Positions 29,277 through 39,125 of a DNA stretch of 64,000 nt are shown here, in pieces. The notes beneath the pieces are model-generated. The model was not told where the DNA came from and searched no databases. It saw only the letters and a program-made list of their open reading frames with translations. The stretch comes from an uncultured Rhizobiaceae group bacterium (lineage in GTDB: Bacteria > Pseudomonadota > Alphaproteobacteria > Rhizobiales > Rhizobiaceae). The stretch spans positions 1 through 64,000 of the forward strand of contig CALHBJ010000007.1 in the NCBI GenBank assembly GCA_937930845.1. The letters run 5' to 3'. The stretch's first letter is position 1. Each line of letters starts with the position of its first letter. The translations under genes were made by a program, and so were the position numbers.

Positions 29277-29954
29277 TCAGGGAGCAGGCATCAATTCTTC
29301 AATGAAAGCTTCAAATGCGGGAAGAAACCGCTCCACAATAACTGCGATTCCCGCCTCATTGGGGTGGATTCCATCTTCCAGGTTGAGCGCAGGTTCAGCC
29401 GCCACTCCATCGAGAAAGAACGGGTAGAACGGCAATTCGTGTTTTGCTGCCAATTGCGGGTAGATCTTGTTAAACTTGGCCTCGTAATCCGCACCCATAT
29501 TGGGGGGTGCAAACATGCCCACCAGCATGACGGCAATGCCCCGTTCTTTCAGTCTTGCGATCATCTTTTCCAGATTTGCGCGGGTGGTTTCAGGCGGGAG
29601 GCCGCGCAATGCATCATTGGCACCCAGTTCAATAATCACGCCGTCGGTGCCTTCGGGCACAGACCAGTCGAGCCTGGCTAATCCGCCACTTGTGGTGTCG
29701 CCGGAAACTCCGGCGCCGATGATATCAAGGCCGATGCCGCGGGCTGTGACGGCCTGCTGCAATTTATCGGGAAAACCTTCACCGGGGGGCAATTGATAGC
29801 CAGCGGTGAGACTGTCACCCACTATGACAACACTGGGTCTGGCCTCCTCGGCAAACGAGGATGTTGCAGGCCATGCGATTAGGCTGAACGCTGCGATCAG
29901 CAGGCCCATTACAAATTGACGCACGCCCACTTTACAATACTTTACCGTTTCCAC
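29277..29954 (-). CDS. tesA: SGNH/GDSL arylesterase, TesA-like
   Basis: Periplasmic acyl hydrolase of the TesA (multifunctional esterase/thioesterase/lysophospholipase) group. A signal peptide (FVMGLLIAAFSLIAWPATSSFA) is followed by block I VVIVGDSLTAGYQ (nucleophile Ser), block III ELGANDALRG (oxyanion Asn), and block V DGIHPNEAGIAV (Asp-His). The start is uncertain: GTG 29954 gives 225 residues, while ATG 29909 starts right at the signal peptide. Divergent from the ABC exporter pair, an arrangement also seen in E. coli tesA-ybbAP. Confidence 0.92.
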   Translation of the reverse strand: METVKYCKVGVRQFVMGLLIAAFSLIAWPATSSFAEEARPSVVIVGDSLTAGYQLPPGEGFPDKLQQAVTARGIGLDIIGAGVSGDTTSGGLARLDWSVPEGTDGVIIELGANDALRGLPPETTRANLEKMIARLKERGIAVMLVGMFAPPNMGADYEAKFNKIYPQLAAKHELPFYPFFLDGVAAEPALNLEDGIHPNEAGIAVIVERFLPAFEAFIEELMPAP

Positions 29955-30076
29955 TTTGACATTGGCTCCACAAAATCCATATCAAACGCATTCTAGGAAC
30001 CATGATGGCCTTATTGCGTCGTGGCACACAAGGTGCACATAAACGGCCAAATGGCTAACAGAAAGCGATTGCGACC

Positions 30077-30784
30077 ATGACAACCCCCGGGCAAGTGCCT
30101 GTCATTGAACTGCAGGACGTCAATCTTACCCTTGGGGATGGTGCCTCCCAGGTGCATGTTTTGCGGGGTATGTCGTTGCAGGTGGCGGCGGGTAAGTCCG
30201 TGGGTATTGTTGGGCCATCGGGTTCGGGGAAGTCGACACTTCTCATGGTCATGGCCGGGCTTGAACGGGTCGATTCCGGTAAGGTTGTTCTGGCCGGTGA
30301 AGATTTTTCACGACTGGACGAAGATGGCCTTGCAGCCTTTCGTGGTCGCAATATTGGCATTGTATTTCAGTCTTTCCACCTCATTCCCAATATGACTGCA
30401 TTGGAAAATGTGGCCGTGCCGCTGGAACTGGCGGGTGATCCAGGCGCGTTTGAAAAGGCCCAAGTTGAATTGGAGGCGGTTGGACTGGGGGACCGCCTGA
30501 GCCATTATCCTTCACAAATGTCTGGCGGTGAGCAACAGCGTGTGGCGATGGCCCGGGCACTTGCGCCCGACCCCAAAATACTTGTGGCAGATGAACCGAC
30601 CGGCAATCTCGACGGTGATACGGGCCAGCAGGTTGCAGATTTGCTGTTCAATAAGCAACGCGAACGCGGCACCACGCTTGTGCTGGTGACCCATGATCCG
30701 TCACTGGCGGAACAATGCGATATCATGCTGCGGGTTCGTGCCGGTGAAATTGAAGGCCAAACCGTGCGGCAGGCCGTGGCATGA
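30077..30784 (+). CDS. ybbA: ABC transporter ATP-binding protein, YbbA/LolD-like
   Basis: 235 residues. Walker A GPSGSGKST, Q-loop FQSFHLIPNMTALENV, signature MSGGEQQRVA, Walker B ILVADEPTGNLD, H-loop VTHD. The layout and the FtsX-like partner identify the MacB/LolD/YbbA class, whose members power mechanotransmission or lipid/lipoprotein export rather than simple solute transport. Being divergent from tesA supports YbbA. It overlaps the permease by 4 nt. Confidence 0.9.
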   Translation: MTTPGQVPVIELQDVNLTLGDGASQVHVLRGMSLQVAAGKSVGIVGPSGSGKSTLLMVMAGLERVDSGKVVLAGEDFSRLDEDGLAAFRGRNIGIVFQSFHLIPNMTALENVAVPLELAGDPGAFEKAQVELEAVGLGDRLSHYPSQMSGGEQQRVAMARALAPDPKILVADEPTGNLDGDTGQQVADLLFNKQRERGTTLVLVTHDPSLAEQCDIMLRVRAGEIEGQTVRQAVA

Positions 30785-33399
30785 GTGTTGCACAGGCAGG
30801 GTCAGTGATACCCCGGGAATCAGCCCCGGCAGCGGCATCTGGCAGTGCGGGCCTTGTGCTGGCTTTGCGATTTGCCTTGCGTGAATTGCGCGGGGGCTTG
30901 TCTGGATTTTATGTGTTCCTTGCCTGCATCGCGCTTGGTGTTGCGGCAATCTCCGGGGTCAATGCGGTTGCCTTGTCGATCACCAGTGGCATTCAACAGG
31001 AAGGGGAAACCCTGCTTGGTGGTGATTTGTCCTTTCGAACCGTTCATCGGCAGTTGAATGACGAAGAACGTCAATGGGTTTTGAAAACCGGAACAATCAG
31101 TGAAGCGGCGACCCTTCGGGCCATGGGGCGGCTGCCTGGAGGCACAGACCAATCATTGATTGAGCTGAAGGCTGTTGATCAGGCGTGGCCACTGGTTGGT
31201 GCTCTCAAGAGTGAACCGGCCGGATTGCTTTCAGATGTGAAGGCCGACAAGGGCGCACTGGTTGATTCGGTCCTGCTGGCGCGGTTGGGCATCGGCGTGG
31301 GTGACACGTTGTTGATTGGCTCCGCTGAGGTGAAAATTCTAGGAACCATTACAGAAGAGCCGGATCGTGTCAGTGACGGATTTACCGTAGGTCCAAGGGT
31401 GTTGATTTCTCGTGGATTGCTCGACAAGGCACAACTTGTGCGCCCCGGATCACTGGTCAACTGGACCACGCGGGTGGATTTGTTTGACGGTTCGCAGGCC
31501 AATTTGCGCACGACCATTGCTGGGGCAAATGAGGCGTTTCCCCAGGCGGGATGGCGCATTCGCGCGCGCACAAATGCGGCTCCTGCACTGACGCGCAATG
31601 TGGAGCGGTTTTCGCAATTTCTCACCCTGGTTGGTTTGACCGCACTTATTGTGGGCGGTGTTGGGGTGGCCAATGCGGTGCGTGCCTATCTTGATACCAA
31701 GGGCCATGTCATAGCGTCGTTTAAAAGTCTTGGTGCGCCGGCGCGCTTTGTTTTTTCCGTATACCTCATTCAAATTCTCCTGCTGGCGCTGGCAGGCATT
31801 GTGATTGGTTTGGCAATTGGTGCCGCATTGCCATTTTTTGCCAGTATCGCTTTGGCGGGGTTGTTGCCGGTTGGTGATACGTCGGCTTTGCACCCTGGCG
31901 CCCTTGTGTCGGCCACTGCCTATGGGCTGCTGACCGCGCTGGCGTTTGCGCTTTGGCCCCTGGGACAGGCGCGCGATGTGCCGGCCACGGCACTGTTTAG
32001 AAACGCCGGTCGCGATGATGCATCCTGGCCGCGGGCGGTCTATGTGGTCGCCACGGCCGTGGTTGTTGCAGCCCTTGTGGCGCTGGCCGTTTGGCAGGCG
32101 GGTGACAAGCGGGTTGCCATCACATTCATTGGCGGCATTGGCGTGGCATTTGTCCTGTTGCGTGGGGTATCGCGGGGAATTCAATATCTGGCGCGCCGGG
32201 CACCTCAGGTCAGGTCCACACCGCTGAGGCTGGCCATAGGCAATATTCACCGGCCCGGGGCGTTAACCCCGTCTGTCGTCTTGTCACTTGGGCTGGGCTT
32301 GGCGCTGTTGGTGGCGCTGGCCATGATTGATGGGAATCTGCGCAATCAGATCTCCTCCAATATTCCCAAGGAAGCGCCAGATTTCTTTTTTGTTGATGTG
32401 CAATCAAGCGAGTTTGAAGCCTTCAAGGCCAGTGTGAAAGAGATCGCGCCAGAGGGGAAACTGCAGTCTTCACCTATGTTGCGTGGGCGCATAATCTCGA
32501 TCAACGACATTCCCGCCTCGAAAATCAAGGTGAAGGAAGGCGGGGAATGGGTGCTACGGGGGGACAGGGGTGTCACCTACGCGGCCACCAAGCCGGAAAA
32601 TTCAAGCCTTCAGGAAGGTGAATGGTGGGCCGAAGATCATGCGGGTGAAAATCTCATTTCATTTTCTGCCGAAGAAGCCGATGAGGTTGGCGTGAAGATT
32701 GGCGATGAGATTGTTGTCAATGTTTTGGGGCGCAACATTTCGGCCAAGGTCGCCAATCTGCGCAATGTAGAATGGCAATCCATGTCGATGAATTTCGTCA
32801 TGGTCTTCTCGCCCAATACGTTTGCTGGTGCCCCCCACGCCTATCTGGCGACACTGCGCGTGGGCAAGGCCTCTGGTCTGACCGGGGCAGAAACGGCGCA
32901 ACAAACACAGCGCGATGGCGAAATTCTCAAGGCACTCACCAACAAGTTCCCCACAGTAACGACTGTTCGTGTGCGCGATGCGCTAAACACCGTCAACGGG
33001 CTGATTGGCCAATTGGCCACCGCAATACGGGCGGCGGCATTGCTGGCACTTGCTGCATCAGTTCTGGTGCTGGGGGGGGCACTGGCGGCAGGCAACAGCG
33101 CCAGGGTTCATGATGCTGTGGTGCTCAAGACATTGGGCGCCACGCGGCGAACGCTGATTGGTGCTTTCGTCTTGGAATATACATTGCTGGGCCTGGCAAC
33201 GGCCATTTTTGCCCTGGCAGCAGGGGGTTTGGCTGCCTGGTTTGTGATCAGCATTATTATGGGGTTCACGTTCACCATTTTGCCCCAGGTGGGCGTGCTG
33301 ACGGTGGTGGTTGCGTTGATTTTGACTGTTGGCTTCGGCCTTGTGGGCACGTGGCGTGTGCTTGGTCAAAAAGCCGCACCTGTGCTGCGCGAGCTATAG
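30781..33399 (+). CDS. ybbP: FtsX-like ABC permease, YbbP-like
   Basis: 872 residues. N-terminal membrane helix (LRGGLSGFYVFLACIALGVAAISG), a large periplasmic domain, a first FtsX block of about three helices near residues 270-360, more helices in the middle, a second periplasmic domain (about 520-680), and a C-terminal FtsX block ending GTWRVLGQKAAPVLREL. That ten-helix, double-FtsX build is the YbbP type. It is coupled to its ATPase by an ATGA overlap. The substrate is not known for the family; a role with the TesA-like esterase in lipid handling is an inference. Confidence 0.9.
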   Translation: MSVAQAGSVIPRESAPAAASGSAGLVLALRFALRELRGGLSGFYVFLACIALGVAAISGVNAVALSITSGIQQEGETLLGGDLSFRTVHRQLNDEERQWVLKTGTISEAATLRAMGRLPGGTDQSLIELKAVDQAWPLVGALKSEPAGLLSDVKADKGALVDSVLLARLGIGVGDTLLIGSAEVKILGTITEEPDRVSDGFTVGPRVLISRGLLDKAQLVRPGSLVNWTTRVDLFDGSQANLRTTIAGANEAFPQAGWRIRARTNAAPALTRNVERFSQFLTLVGLTALIVGGVGVANAVRAYLDTKGHVIASFKSLGAPARFVFSVYLIQILLLALAGIVIGLAIGAALPFFASIALAGLLPVGDTSALHPGALVSATAYGLLTALAFALWPLGQARDVPATALFRNAGRDDASWPRAVYVVATAVVVAALVALAVWQAGDKRVAITFIGGIGVAFVLLRGVSRGIQYLARRAPQVRSTPLRLAIGNIHRPGALTPSVVLSLGLGLALLVALAMIDGNLRNQISSNIPKEAPDFFFVDVQSSEFEAFKASVKEIAPEGKLQSSPMLRGRIISINDIPASKIKVKEGGEWVLRGDRGVTYAATKPENSSLQEGEWWAEDHAGENLISFSAEEADEVGVKIGDEIVVNVLGRNISAKVANLRNVEWQSMSMNFVMVFSPNTFAGAPHAYLATLRVGKASGLTGAETAQQTQRDGEILKALTNKFPTVTTVRVRDALNTVNGLIGQLATAIRAAALLALAASVLVLGGALAAGNSARVHDAVVLKTLGATRRTLIGAFVLEYTLLGLATAIFALAAGGLAAWFVISIIMGFTFTILPQVGVLTVVVALILTVGFGLVGTWRVLGQKAAPVLREL

Positions 33400-33624
33400 G
33401 AAATGGATGGATTTTATTAAGCATATGAAGTTATTCGGGTTATGAAGGCATCACTGGGCAGGTGTGTTGTTCAACAAGGCCTTGAACCTGCTTCAATTTA
33501 TGCACATATTACGCCAGAAGCTGCATACATGGGAGTTTGCGGCTAATTCTCGTCAACCTGCCGTCCCGGCGAACATCTCTTAATTGAGTTTAGGATCGGG
33601 ACATTACACTTAAGAGGAAGTTTT

Positions 33625-34362
33625 ATGGCTGACTACAGAGAACAGTTTCAGGCACGTACGGATGCACAAGTCCGCTCATCTGCCGAAATGGATCAGGGCC
33701 TGCGCAGCTATATGCTGGGCATCTATAATTATATGGCAACCGCCATTGGCGTAACAGCTGTTGCGGCCTTTGGCATGGCTACCTGGGCAGCCAGCAATCC
33801 TGCCGTTGCAAACGTACTTTACAACAGCCCGCTGAAATGGGTGATCATGCTTGCGCCCCTGGCGTTTGTGATGGTCATTTCCTTTGGCATCAACAAGCTG
33901 TCGCAGAGCGCGGCCACCATGACATTTTATGCCTTCGCTGCGGTGATGGGCATTTCCATGTCGTGGATCTTCATGGTGTTTAACATTCCAAGCATTGTCC
34001 AGACATTCGGTGTCACAGCCCTTTCGTTTGGTGCGCTGAGCCTTTACGGCTACACAACCAAGCGCAGCCTTTCGGGCATGGGTACATTCCTGATGATGGG
34101 TCTGTTCGGCCTCATCATTGCGTCGCTGTTGAACCTGTTCATGCAGTCCGGCGCGCTTGCGTTTGCGATCAATGTGATCGGTGTTTTGATTTTTGCAGGC
34201 CTTACCGCCTATGACACACAGCGTTTGAAAAACACCTATGACGCTGTTGCAGGCAATGCCGAAATGGTGGCCAAATCGTCCATTATGGGCGCGTTGAGCC
34301 TCTACCTGAATTTTGTGAACATGTTCATGTTCCTGCTTCAGTTCATGGGCAACCGTGAATAG
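33625..34362 (+). CDS. Bax inhibitor-1/YccA family membrane protein
   Basis: 245 residues with seven hydrophobic segments after a 25-residue hydrophilic N-terminus. Family motifs include SSAEMDQGLRSYMLGIYNYMA and the C-terminal GLTAYDTQRLKNTYD, where the acidic residues form the pH-sensing pair of the TMBIM fold. Members act as calcium leak channels or as modulators of the FtsH protease. A TAAGAGGAAG site precedes ATG 33625, and a clear terminator follows. The 225-nt upstream gap shows no other gene. Confidence 0.93.
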   Translation: MADYREQFQARTDAQVRSSAEMDQGLRSYMLGIYNYMATAIGVTAVAAFGMATWAASNPAVANVLYNSPLKWVIMLAPLAFVMVISFGINKLSQSAATMTFYAFAAVMGISMSWIFMVFNIPSIVQTFGVTALSFGALSLYGYTTKRSLSGMGTFLMMGLFGLIIASLLNLFMQSGALAFAINVIGVLIFAGLTAYDTQRLKNTYDAVAGNAEMVAKSSIMGALSLYLNFVNMFMFLLQFMGNRE

Positions 34363-34385
34363 TCACTGAACTGATATCAAATATG

Positions 34386-34415
34386 AAAGGGCGCCTTAAC
34401 GGGCGCCCTTTTTTG
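34386..34415 (+). terminator. Intrinsic terminator after the BI-1 gene
   Basis: AAAGGGCGCC (34386-34395) pairs perfectly with GGCGCCCTTT (34402-34411), with a 6-nt loop and a T-run beyond. Confidence 0.92.
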
Positions 34416-34531
34416 TTGTCAAACTGACCCAAGCGCCTTTGGGGTTGCCCATGATCCAGCAATTGATTGATTGACGAAATACCCGCCGTGGGTTGAAAAT
34501 CTTGGGACAGTCTCATTGTGGAGTGATCGAA

Positions 34532-35761
34532 ATGGATGACAAAATCCGGGCGTATATCCAGCAGACAAAGAAACAATTGCGCAGCCAGCAAGACGTGACA
34601 GCCGCATTTTCAATCATTCAGGAACAGACCCGGCGTGACGTTGAAGAGATACGCGAACTGGCTGAACGGGGCCGTGCGGTCATTCCGCAGGTCAGCTATC
34701 ATAACGTGGCCAGCGGGAATGTGTCCCAGGGGCTTCGCGAGGAGATCCGGTCCCGCGGCGCGGTAATTGTTCGCGGTGTTTTTCCAAGACAACAGGTGGA
34801 AGACTGGAATGCTGAACTGGGTGCTTATATCGCTCAAAACGACTATCTGAAAAAGGCAGAAGAAAAGGCGGGGCTGGACAAATATTTCAGCGCATTACAA
34901 TCGGGCCGCCCACAAATCTTTGGCCTGTATTGGTCAAAACCCCAGGTCATGGCGCGTCAGGCTGAGAGCATGGCGCGCACCAAACAGTTTCTCAATCACC
35001 TGTGGGATGTTGCAGGTCCAATGGGTGATGAGTTTGACCCCGACCAAGACTATTCATATGCGGACCGTACACGCCGCCGCGAACCCGGTGACAAGACCCT
35101 TGGACTGTCGCCCCATATGGATTCCGGCTCCTATGAGCGTTGGCTCGACCCTGCTTATCAACGCATCTATGGCGCAATATTCAATGGGGCCGGGCAGGGC
35201 TATGACCCATGGAAGGCCACATTCAGAACCCAGACGCGCGAATTTTCCTCACCTGCCGTATGTTCTATGTTCAGAACCTTTCAAGGGTGGACGGCTCTAA
35301 CCGCCCAGGGGCCAAATGATGGTACACTCAGTCTGATCCCTTCGACGCGGGGCATTGGATATTTCCTCTTGCGCGCGCTTCAAGATGATGTGCCTGACGA
35401 TGATCTTTGCGGCGCGGAGCCGGGACGGGCATTGTCTGCAAAACCACAATGGCATGGCGACATTCTCGAAGGCCTTGTGTCAATTCCGCTGGTGGAGCCG
35501 GGTGATACGGTGTGGTGGCACCCGGATATTATTCATTCGGTTGCCGATCACCACCAGGGGATTGAGTTTGCCAATGTGATCTACATCGGGGCCTCACCGA
35601 AATGCGCCAAAAATGAAGCCTATATTCACAAGCAGGCGGCACACTTTCTGGCTGGAAAGAGCGCGCCGGATTTCGCTGCAGAAGACTATGAGGTGGATTT
35701 CAAAGACCGCGCCACGCTGAATGATTTGACTGATCTTGGACGCATTCAGATGGGGCTGTAA
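34532..35761 (+). CDS. DUF1479 family protein (YbiU-like, putative Fe(II)/2-oxoglutarate oxygenase)
   Basis: 409 residues from ATG 34532, with a GGAG site upstream. DUF1479 proteins have a double-stranded beta-helix fold related to 2-oxoglutarate oxygenases. The expected HxD is in LSPHMDSGSYERW, the distal His in WWHPDIIHSVADH, and the N-terminal RGAVIVRGVFPRQQVEDW resembles the phytanoyl hydroxylase entry segment. Substrate is unknown. It converges on the sugar kinase gene with 10 nt between stops. Confidence 0.85.
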   Translation: MDDKIRAYIQQTKKQLRSQQDVTAAFSIIQEQTRRDVEEIRELAERGRAVIPQVSYHNVASGNVSQGLREEIRSRGAVIVRGVFPRQQVEDWNAELGAYIAQNDYLKKAEEKAGLDKYFSALQSGRPQIFGLYWSKPQVMARQAESMARTKQFLNHLWDVAGPMGDEFDPDQDYSYADRTRRREPGDKTLGLSPHMDSGSYERWLDPAYQRIYGAIFNGAGQGYDPWKATFRTQTREFSSPAVCSMFRTFQGWTALTAQGPNDGTLSLIPSTRGIGYFLLRALQDDVPDDDLCGAEPGRALSAKPQWHGDILEGLVSIPLVEPGDTVWWHPDIIHSVADHHQGIEFANVIYIGASPKCAKNEAYIHKQAAHFLAGKSAPDFAAEDYEVDFKDRATLNDLTDLGRIQMGL

Positions 35762-35771
35762 CGGCGGAGCG

Positions 35772-36815
35772 TCAAGCCAATGGGTTGCGCCATCCGTATT
35801 GATTGGCCAGTTGCAGGCAATCGGCCCAACCCGTCAGAGCATCAGTTGTTCCAATATGTCGCATGGATGCGGCAGCCGAAGCGTGGGCGAGATTGAGCGT
35901 TTCATCAAGTTCCCAGTTTTGATGCAAGCCATAGAGCGCACCGGCTGCAAATGCATCTCCCGCGCCATTTGTGCCGGCAATTTTGTCTGTTGGCATGTTG
36001 ACGGAAGGGCAGGTGACTTGATCACCCTGGGCGGTGATGGCCACCGCCCCATGCGGAAAATGAACAATAACCAGGTCGAGGGATGAGGACGACAGAACCA
36101 AATGCGCGTTTGCGATACAGGCTTCCAGATTGGTTTCCTGTCCATGGTCAGTGGGCTTGCCCGCAACCGCTGCTATTTCATAGTCATTCACAATCAAATA
36201 ATTCAGCTGTTCCAGGCAGGGCACAACCAGTTCTCTAAGCTGATCGGGGGCGATGGAACACAGTTCCAGATTGGTTTTGAGCCCGGCCCTTTTGGCATTT
36301 TTTAAAACGGTGACCCAGCCATTTGCGTCGCCCTCCCAAGGGCTGTCCATCTGCGCATGGATGCCTGGTAATCCCAGATGCAATATCTGCGCCTGTGTAT
36401 CGGAGAAATTGAAATGCGTTGGGTTCAGTGTTTCGCTGACACCTGGGTGAAACAGATGAGTTCGCCGGGCCGAGTCTTGTGATGTAAAGGCATCGGTAAA
36501 TGTGGTGCGATGACCGACCAGAATGGTGAGCTTGGAATGATCCAGCTTTTCTGATGCCGCCTGCTGCAACAGCAGCTGACCATCGGCATCGTCCCCCAAC
36601 AATCCCATTGTTGCCACTGGCAGGTCAGGGTCAAGCCGCTTCATGTCTATTGCCAGATTGCAGGCTGACCCGCCGCCACGAACTTCTTCGCCAAGAATTT
36701 TGACCAGACCTTCCTCATCTGGCCAATTCTCAACCAGCTTGTTGTGATCGGCGCACCACGTGCCGCCTGTCACAATGCCGCGTCTGGCGTTCCTGTGTTG
36801 ATCGGCTTGGTTCAT
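35772..36815 (-). CDS. PfkB-family carbohydrate kinase
   Basis: 347 residues of the ribokinase fold. Signature 1 region: GEEVRGGGSACNLAIDMKRL; signature 2: GTNGAGDAFAAGALYGL, where the Asp is the catalytic base. ATG overlaps the stop of the upstream aldolase-like gene by 4 nt. With that neighbour a kinase-then-aldolase sequence on a sugar or keto-sugar is likely. Substrate not readable; fructose, inosine and KDG kinases share these motifs. Confidence 0.88.
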   Translation of the reverse strand: MNQADQHRNARRGIVTGGTWCADHNKLVENWPDEEGLVKILGEEVRGGGSACNLAIDMKRLDPDLPVATMGLLGDDADGQLLLQQAASEKLDHSKLTILVGHRTTFTDAFTSQDSARRTHLFHPGVSETLNPTHFNFSDTQAQILHLGLPGIHAQMDSPWEGDANGWVTVLKNAKRAGLKTNLELCSIAPDQLRELVVPCLEQLNYLIVNDYEIAAVAGKPTDHGQETNLEACIANAHLVLSSSSLDLVIVHFPHGAVAITAQGDQVTCPSVNMPTDKIAGTNGAGDAFAAGALYGLHQNWELDETLNLAHASAAASMRHIGTTDALTGWADCLQLANQYGWRNPLA

Positions 36816-37819
36816 TCGGCCTCGGGAACTAATACAGCATCGGTTACGACAATATCGTCTTTAAGCGCGCGGGCTGGAACAAGGTCATTTTTGGTAAGTG
36901 TGTCATGGTAGATTCTTACCGCCTCAACCGTGCTCAACCGATCTTCGATGACCGACCGCATCAGCCGGACCAATTCCACGGCATGTTCTGCGCCATAAAT
37001 CTTTCGGCCAAACAGGGCGACTTTCCCCCCAAACCTTTCGGTTTGAGCGACCAATTCAAACGTGTCGCGTGTGGTTCCTGCCGCGCCTCCCAAAACACCC
37101 ACAACCAGATTGGCGGGATCAAAAGAGGCCAGTTCCGACATGGCCCGCGCGCCGTTATATTGCATTTTCAAAAACAGGGGGCGTTCGGATTTTGCCACAC
37201 CGGCCAGACACCGGACGATCGAATCATTGACAAATGTGTCCAGGTCTTCGCCACCCGTATGGATTTCGAACGCCGGGTTAAAGACTTCCAGAAAGTGCAG
37301 CATCCCGGCCGCGTGGGCCTGTTCACGAAAATCCCGGTAGGCATTCAATGCCGCCACATCCCGGTCGCGGTCATTGTAGAACGTGATGGCATACAGGCCC
37401 AGGGCGCATAGCTTTCCGGCCTGTTCCAGCCGTGCGGTTCGAAACGGGGTGGCCGGTTTTTCCCGGTAAACTGCGCCACGGTAACCCCAGATATCGGTTG
37501 CATCATTGAGCCGAATGGCCGGGGTAACATCTACTCCCTGGAAGGCCTTTTGTGCGTGCAGTTCTTCAGCTGACCACATGGAGGTCAACATGATGTCCAC
37601 GAGGCCAGACCCCATCATTTCTTTCATGGATGCCTGGTAGTCGGCGGCGGTCTTCGTTTTTTGCGCGCCTGACTTATCCGTCATAAATCCCAATCCGCTG
37701 ATTCCCCCACCCATATCGGCATCTTTTGCATCGGCGATGATGAAATCTGATGGCGTGTAATTGCCGCTCGTTATGCGCGACAGTTTTTGGGCCAATCGGT
37801 CACAAATGTTTGGGTTCAT
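36812..37819 (-). CDS. TIM-barrel aldolase-like protein
   Basis: 335 residues. No well-known family was recognised with certainty. The sequence alternates hydrophobic strands (DIMLTSMWS, LYAITFYN, MLHFLEVFNP, PLFLKMQYNG, LVVGVLGGAAGTTRD, KVALFGRKIYGAEH) and helices as in class I aldolases of the DeoC/LacD/LsrF type, and Lys in FLKMQYNG is a candidate Schiff-base residue. It is coupled to the PfkB kinase by an ATGA overlap and lies in a sugar-uptake cluster, which supports a phosphosugar aldolase. Upstream is a 271-nt gap before the dehydrogenase gene. Confidence 0.68.
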   Translation of the reverse strand: MNPNICDRLAQKLSRITSGNYTPSDFIIADAKDADMGGGISGLGFMTDKSGAQKTKTAADYQASMKEMMGSGLVDIMLTSMWSAEELHAQKAFQGVDVTPAIRLNDATDIWGYRGAVYREKPATPFRTARLEQAGKLCALGLYAITFYNDRDRDVAALNAYRDFREQAHAAGMLHFLEVFNPAFEIHTGGEDLDTFVNDSIVRCLAGVAKSERPLFLKMQYNGARAMSELASFDPANLVVGVLGGAAGTTRDTFELVAQTERFGGKVALFGRKIYGAEHAVELVRLMRSVIEDRLSTVEAVRIYHDTLTKNDLVPARALKDDIVVTDAVLVPEAE

Positions 37820-37959
37820 TGAAAAGGGCTACCTGATGGAAAAGGGAAATGTCCGGAGCTTTGCGTGAGCCTACCCGCCAATTGCCTACTCATACAACTC
37901 CCGTTTTTTTCACCTGGTCTCAGGCGTTTGGGTTGACCGGGTTGTAACCTGCGACACTG

Positions 37960-37988
37960 GAGCGCTTCAAGCTTAGCTTGAATCACTC
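37960..37988. repeat. Intergenic imperfect palindrome
   Basis: TTCAAGC (37966-37972), TTA, GCTTGAA (37976-37982) is a perfect core, extended by GAG/CTC with two mismatches to 13 bp per arm. It sits in the 271-nt gene-free gap 37820-38090 that splits the sugar operon. It could be a terminator, an operator or a dispersed intergenic palindrome. Confidence 0.45.
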
Positions 37989-38090
37989 TGGATTTATATT
38001 TGTGCTCACGCTGTCAGGCTTCGCCTTTCGCGGCGCAATACGCCGGGTCGGCATATGCCTCCCAGAGTTCCCACTTGAGTGAAAAACGCT

Positions 38091-39083
38091 CTAACGGTGC
38101 GGAACAATAATGGCGCGCACCTCGCCGTCCGGGGCGGGTGAGGCGATGGCACCGGCGGCCTCGTGCAATGAAATGGTTCGCGATACCAGTGGCGCGACAA
38201 CAATCTTCTCCTCAGCGATCAATCGGGCCGCCCGTTCGTGGGTGAACGGATTGAGAAAACTGAAATGCATCTGGACTTCACGGAAAAGGAGATCAAAGGG
38301 TTCGATGTTCACCTGCTCACCGCTTGGCAATACACCCAGCACAACAACCCGACCGCCGGTGCGGGCAAGGCCGGGAGCCATGGTCACGGTTGCTGCCACG
38401 CCTGCGCATTCCACCACAAGGTCAGCGCCATCGGGCCAGTGCGCACGCATTTGCGCGTCTGTCCCCACGGCAATATCAGCACCCAGGGACTTTCCCAGTT
38501 GTTGTTTTGATGTGTTTCTGGTCAGCAACATAACTTCACCGCCGGCCAGATGCGCGAGTTGAACAGCCAGAAGTCCAATCACGCCACCGCCGATGATCAA
38601 AATCCGTTCGCCAGGTTTTGCAGCCCCCATGTCCATACCGTGCAAGGTACAGGCAAGCGGTTCACAAAATGCGCCGTGTAAAGCATTGAGTGTATCGGGG
38701 AGTTTGTGCGCCCGCATGGCTGGAAAGGCGCAATACTCAGCGAACCCACCATCCCGGCCAAGGCCGGTGGCGATGTTTCCGGTACATAAATTAACCCGAC
38801 CACGGCGGCACTGGTCGCAATGGCCGCACCAATGATTGGGGTCGCAGGTAACTCGCGTGCCCAGGGGCAGTTCGGCTGTAGCGCCGTCAACGATAATGCC
38901 GGAAAATTCGTGGCCCAGGGTTGTGCCAGGGCTGGACGGAAATTCACCCCTGAAGAGATGGCGATCGGTGCCGCAAATGCCTGCCGCTTCCACCTGCACC
39001 AGCAGGTCGCCTGGACCGGGAACAGGTTTGGGGACTTCAAGGGTGCGAATATCGCCAACAGCCATCAACCGGGTTGCAAGCAT
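38091..39083 (-). CDS. Zinc-dependent medium-chain alcohol dehydrogenase
   Basis: 330 residues. Catalytic zinc: Cys in GICGTDRHL, GHEF, and the acidic ligand near CEPLAC. Structural zinc: NHWCGHCDQCRRGRVNLC. NAD(P) fold: GGGVIGLLAVQLA. The overall type is sorbitol/threonine dehydrogenase-like, oxidising a sugar or polyol hydroxyl. It lies 42 nt downstream of the DUF4432 gene in the sugar operon. Confidence 0.9.
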   Translation of the reverse strand: MLATRLMAVGDIRTLEVPKPVPGPGDLLVQVEAAGICGTDRHLFRGEFPSSPGTTLGHEFSGIIVDGATAELPLGTRVTCDPNHWCGHCDQCRRGRVNLCTGNIATGLGRDGGFAEYCAFPAMRAHKLPDTLNALHGAFCEPLACTLHGMDMGAAKPGERILIIGGGVIGLLAVQLAHLAGGEVMLLTRNTSKQQLGKSLGADIAVGTDAQMRAHWPDGADLVVECAGVAATVTMAPGLARTGGRVVVLGVLPSGEQVNIEPFDLLFREVQMHFSFLNPFTHERAARLIAEEKIVVAPLVSRTISLHEAAGAIASPAPDGEVRAIIVPHR

Positions 39084-39125
39084 GGCTTATGTCTCTCCAC
39101 TATTGTGTGTGCCACAGGGTGCCGG

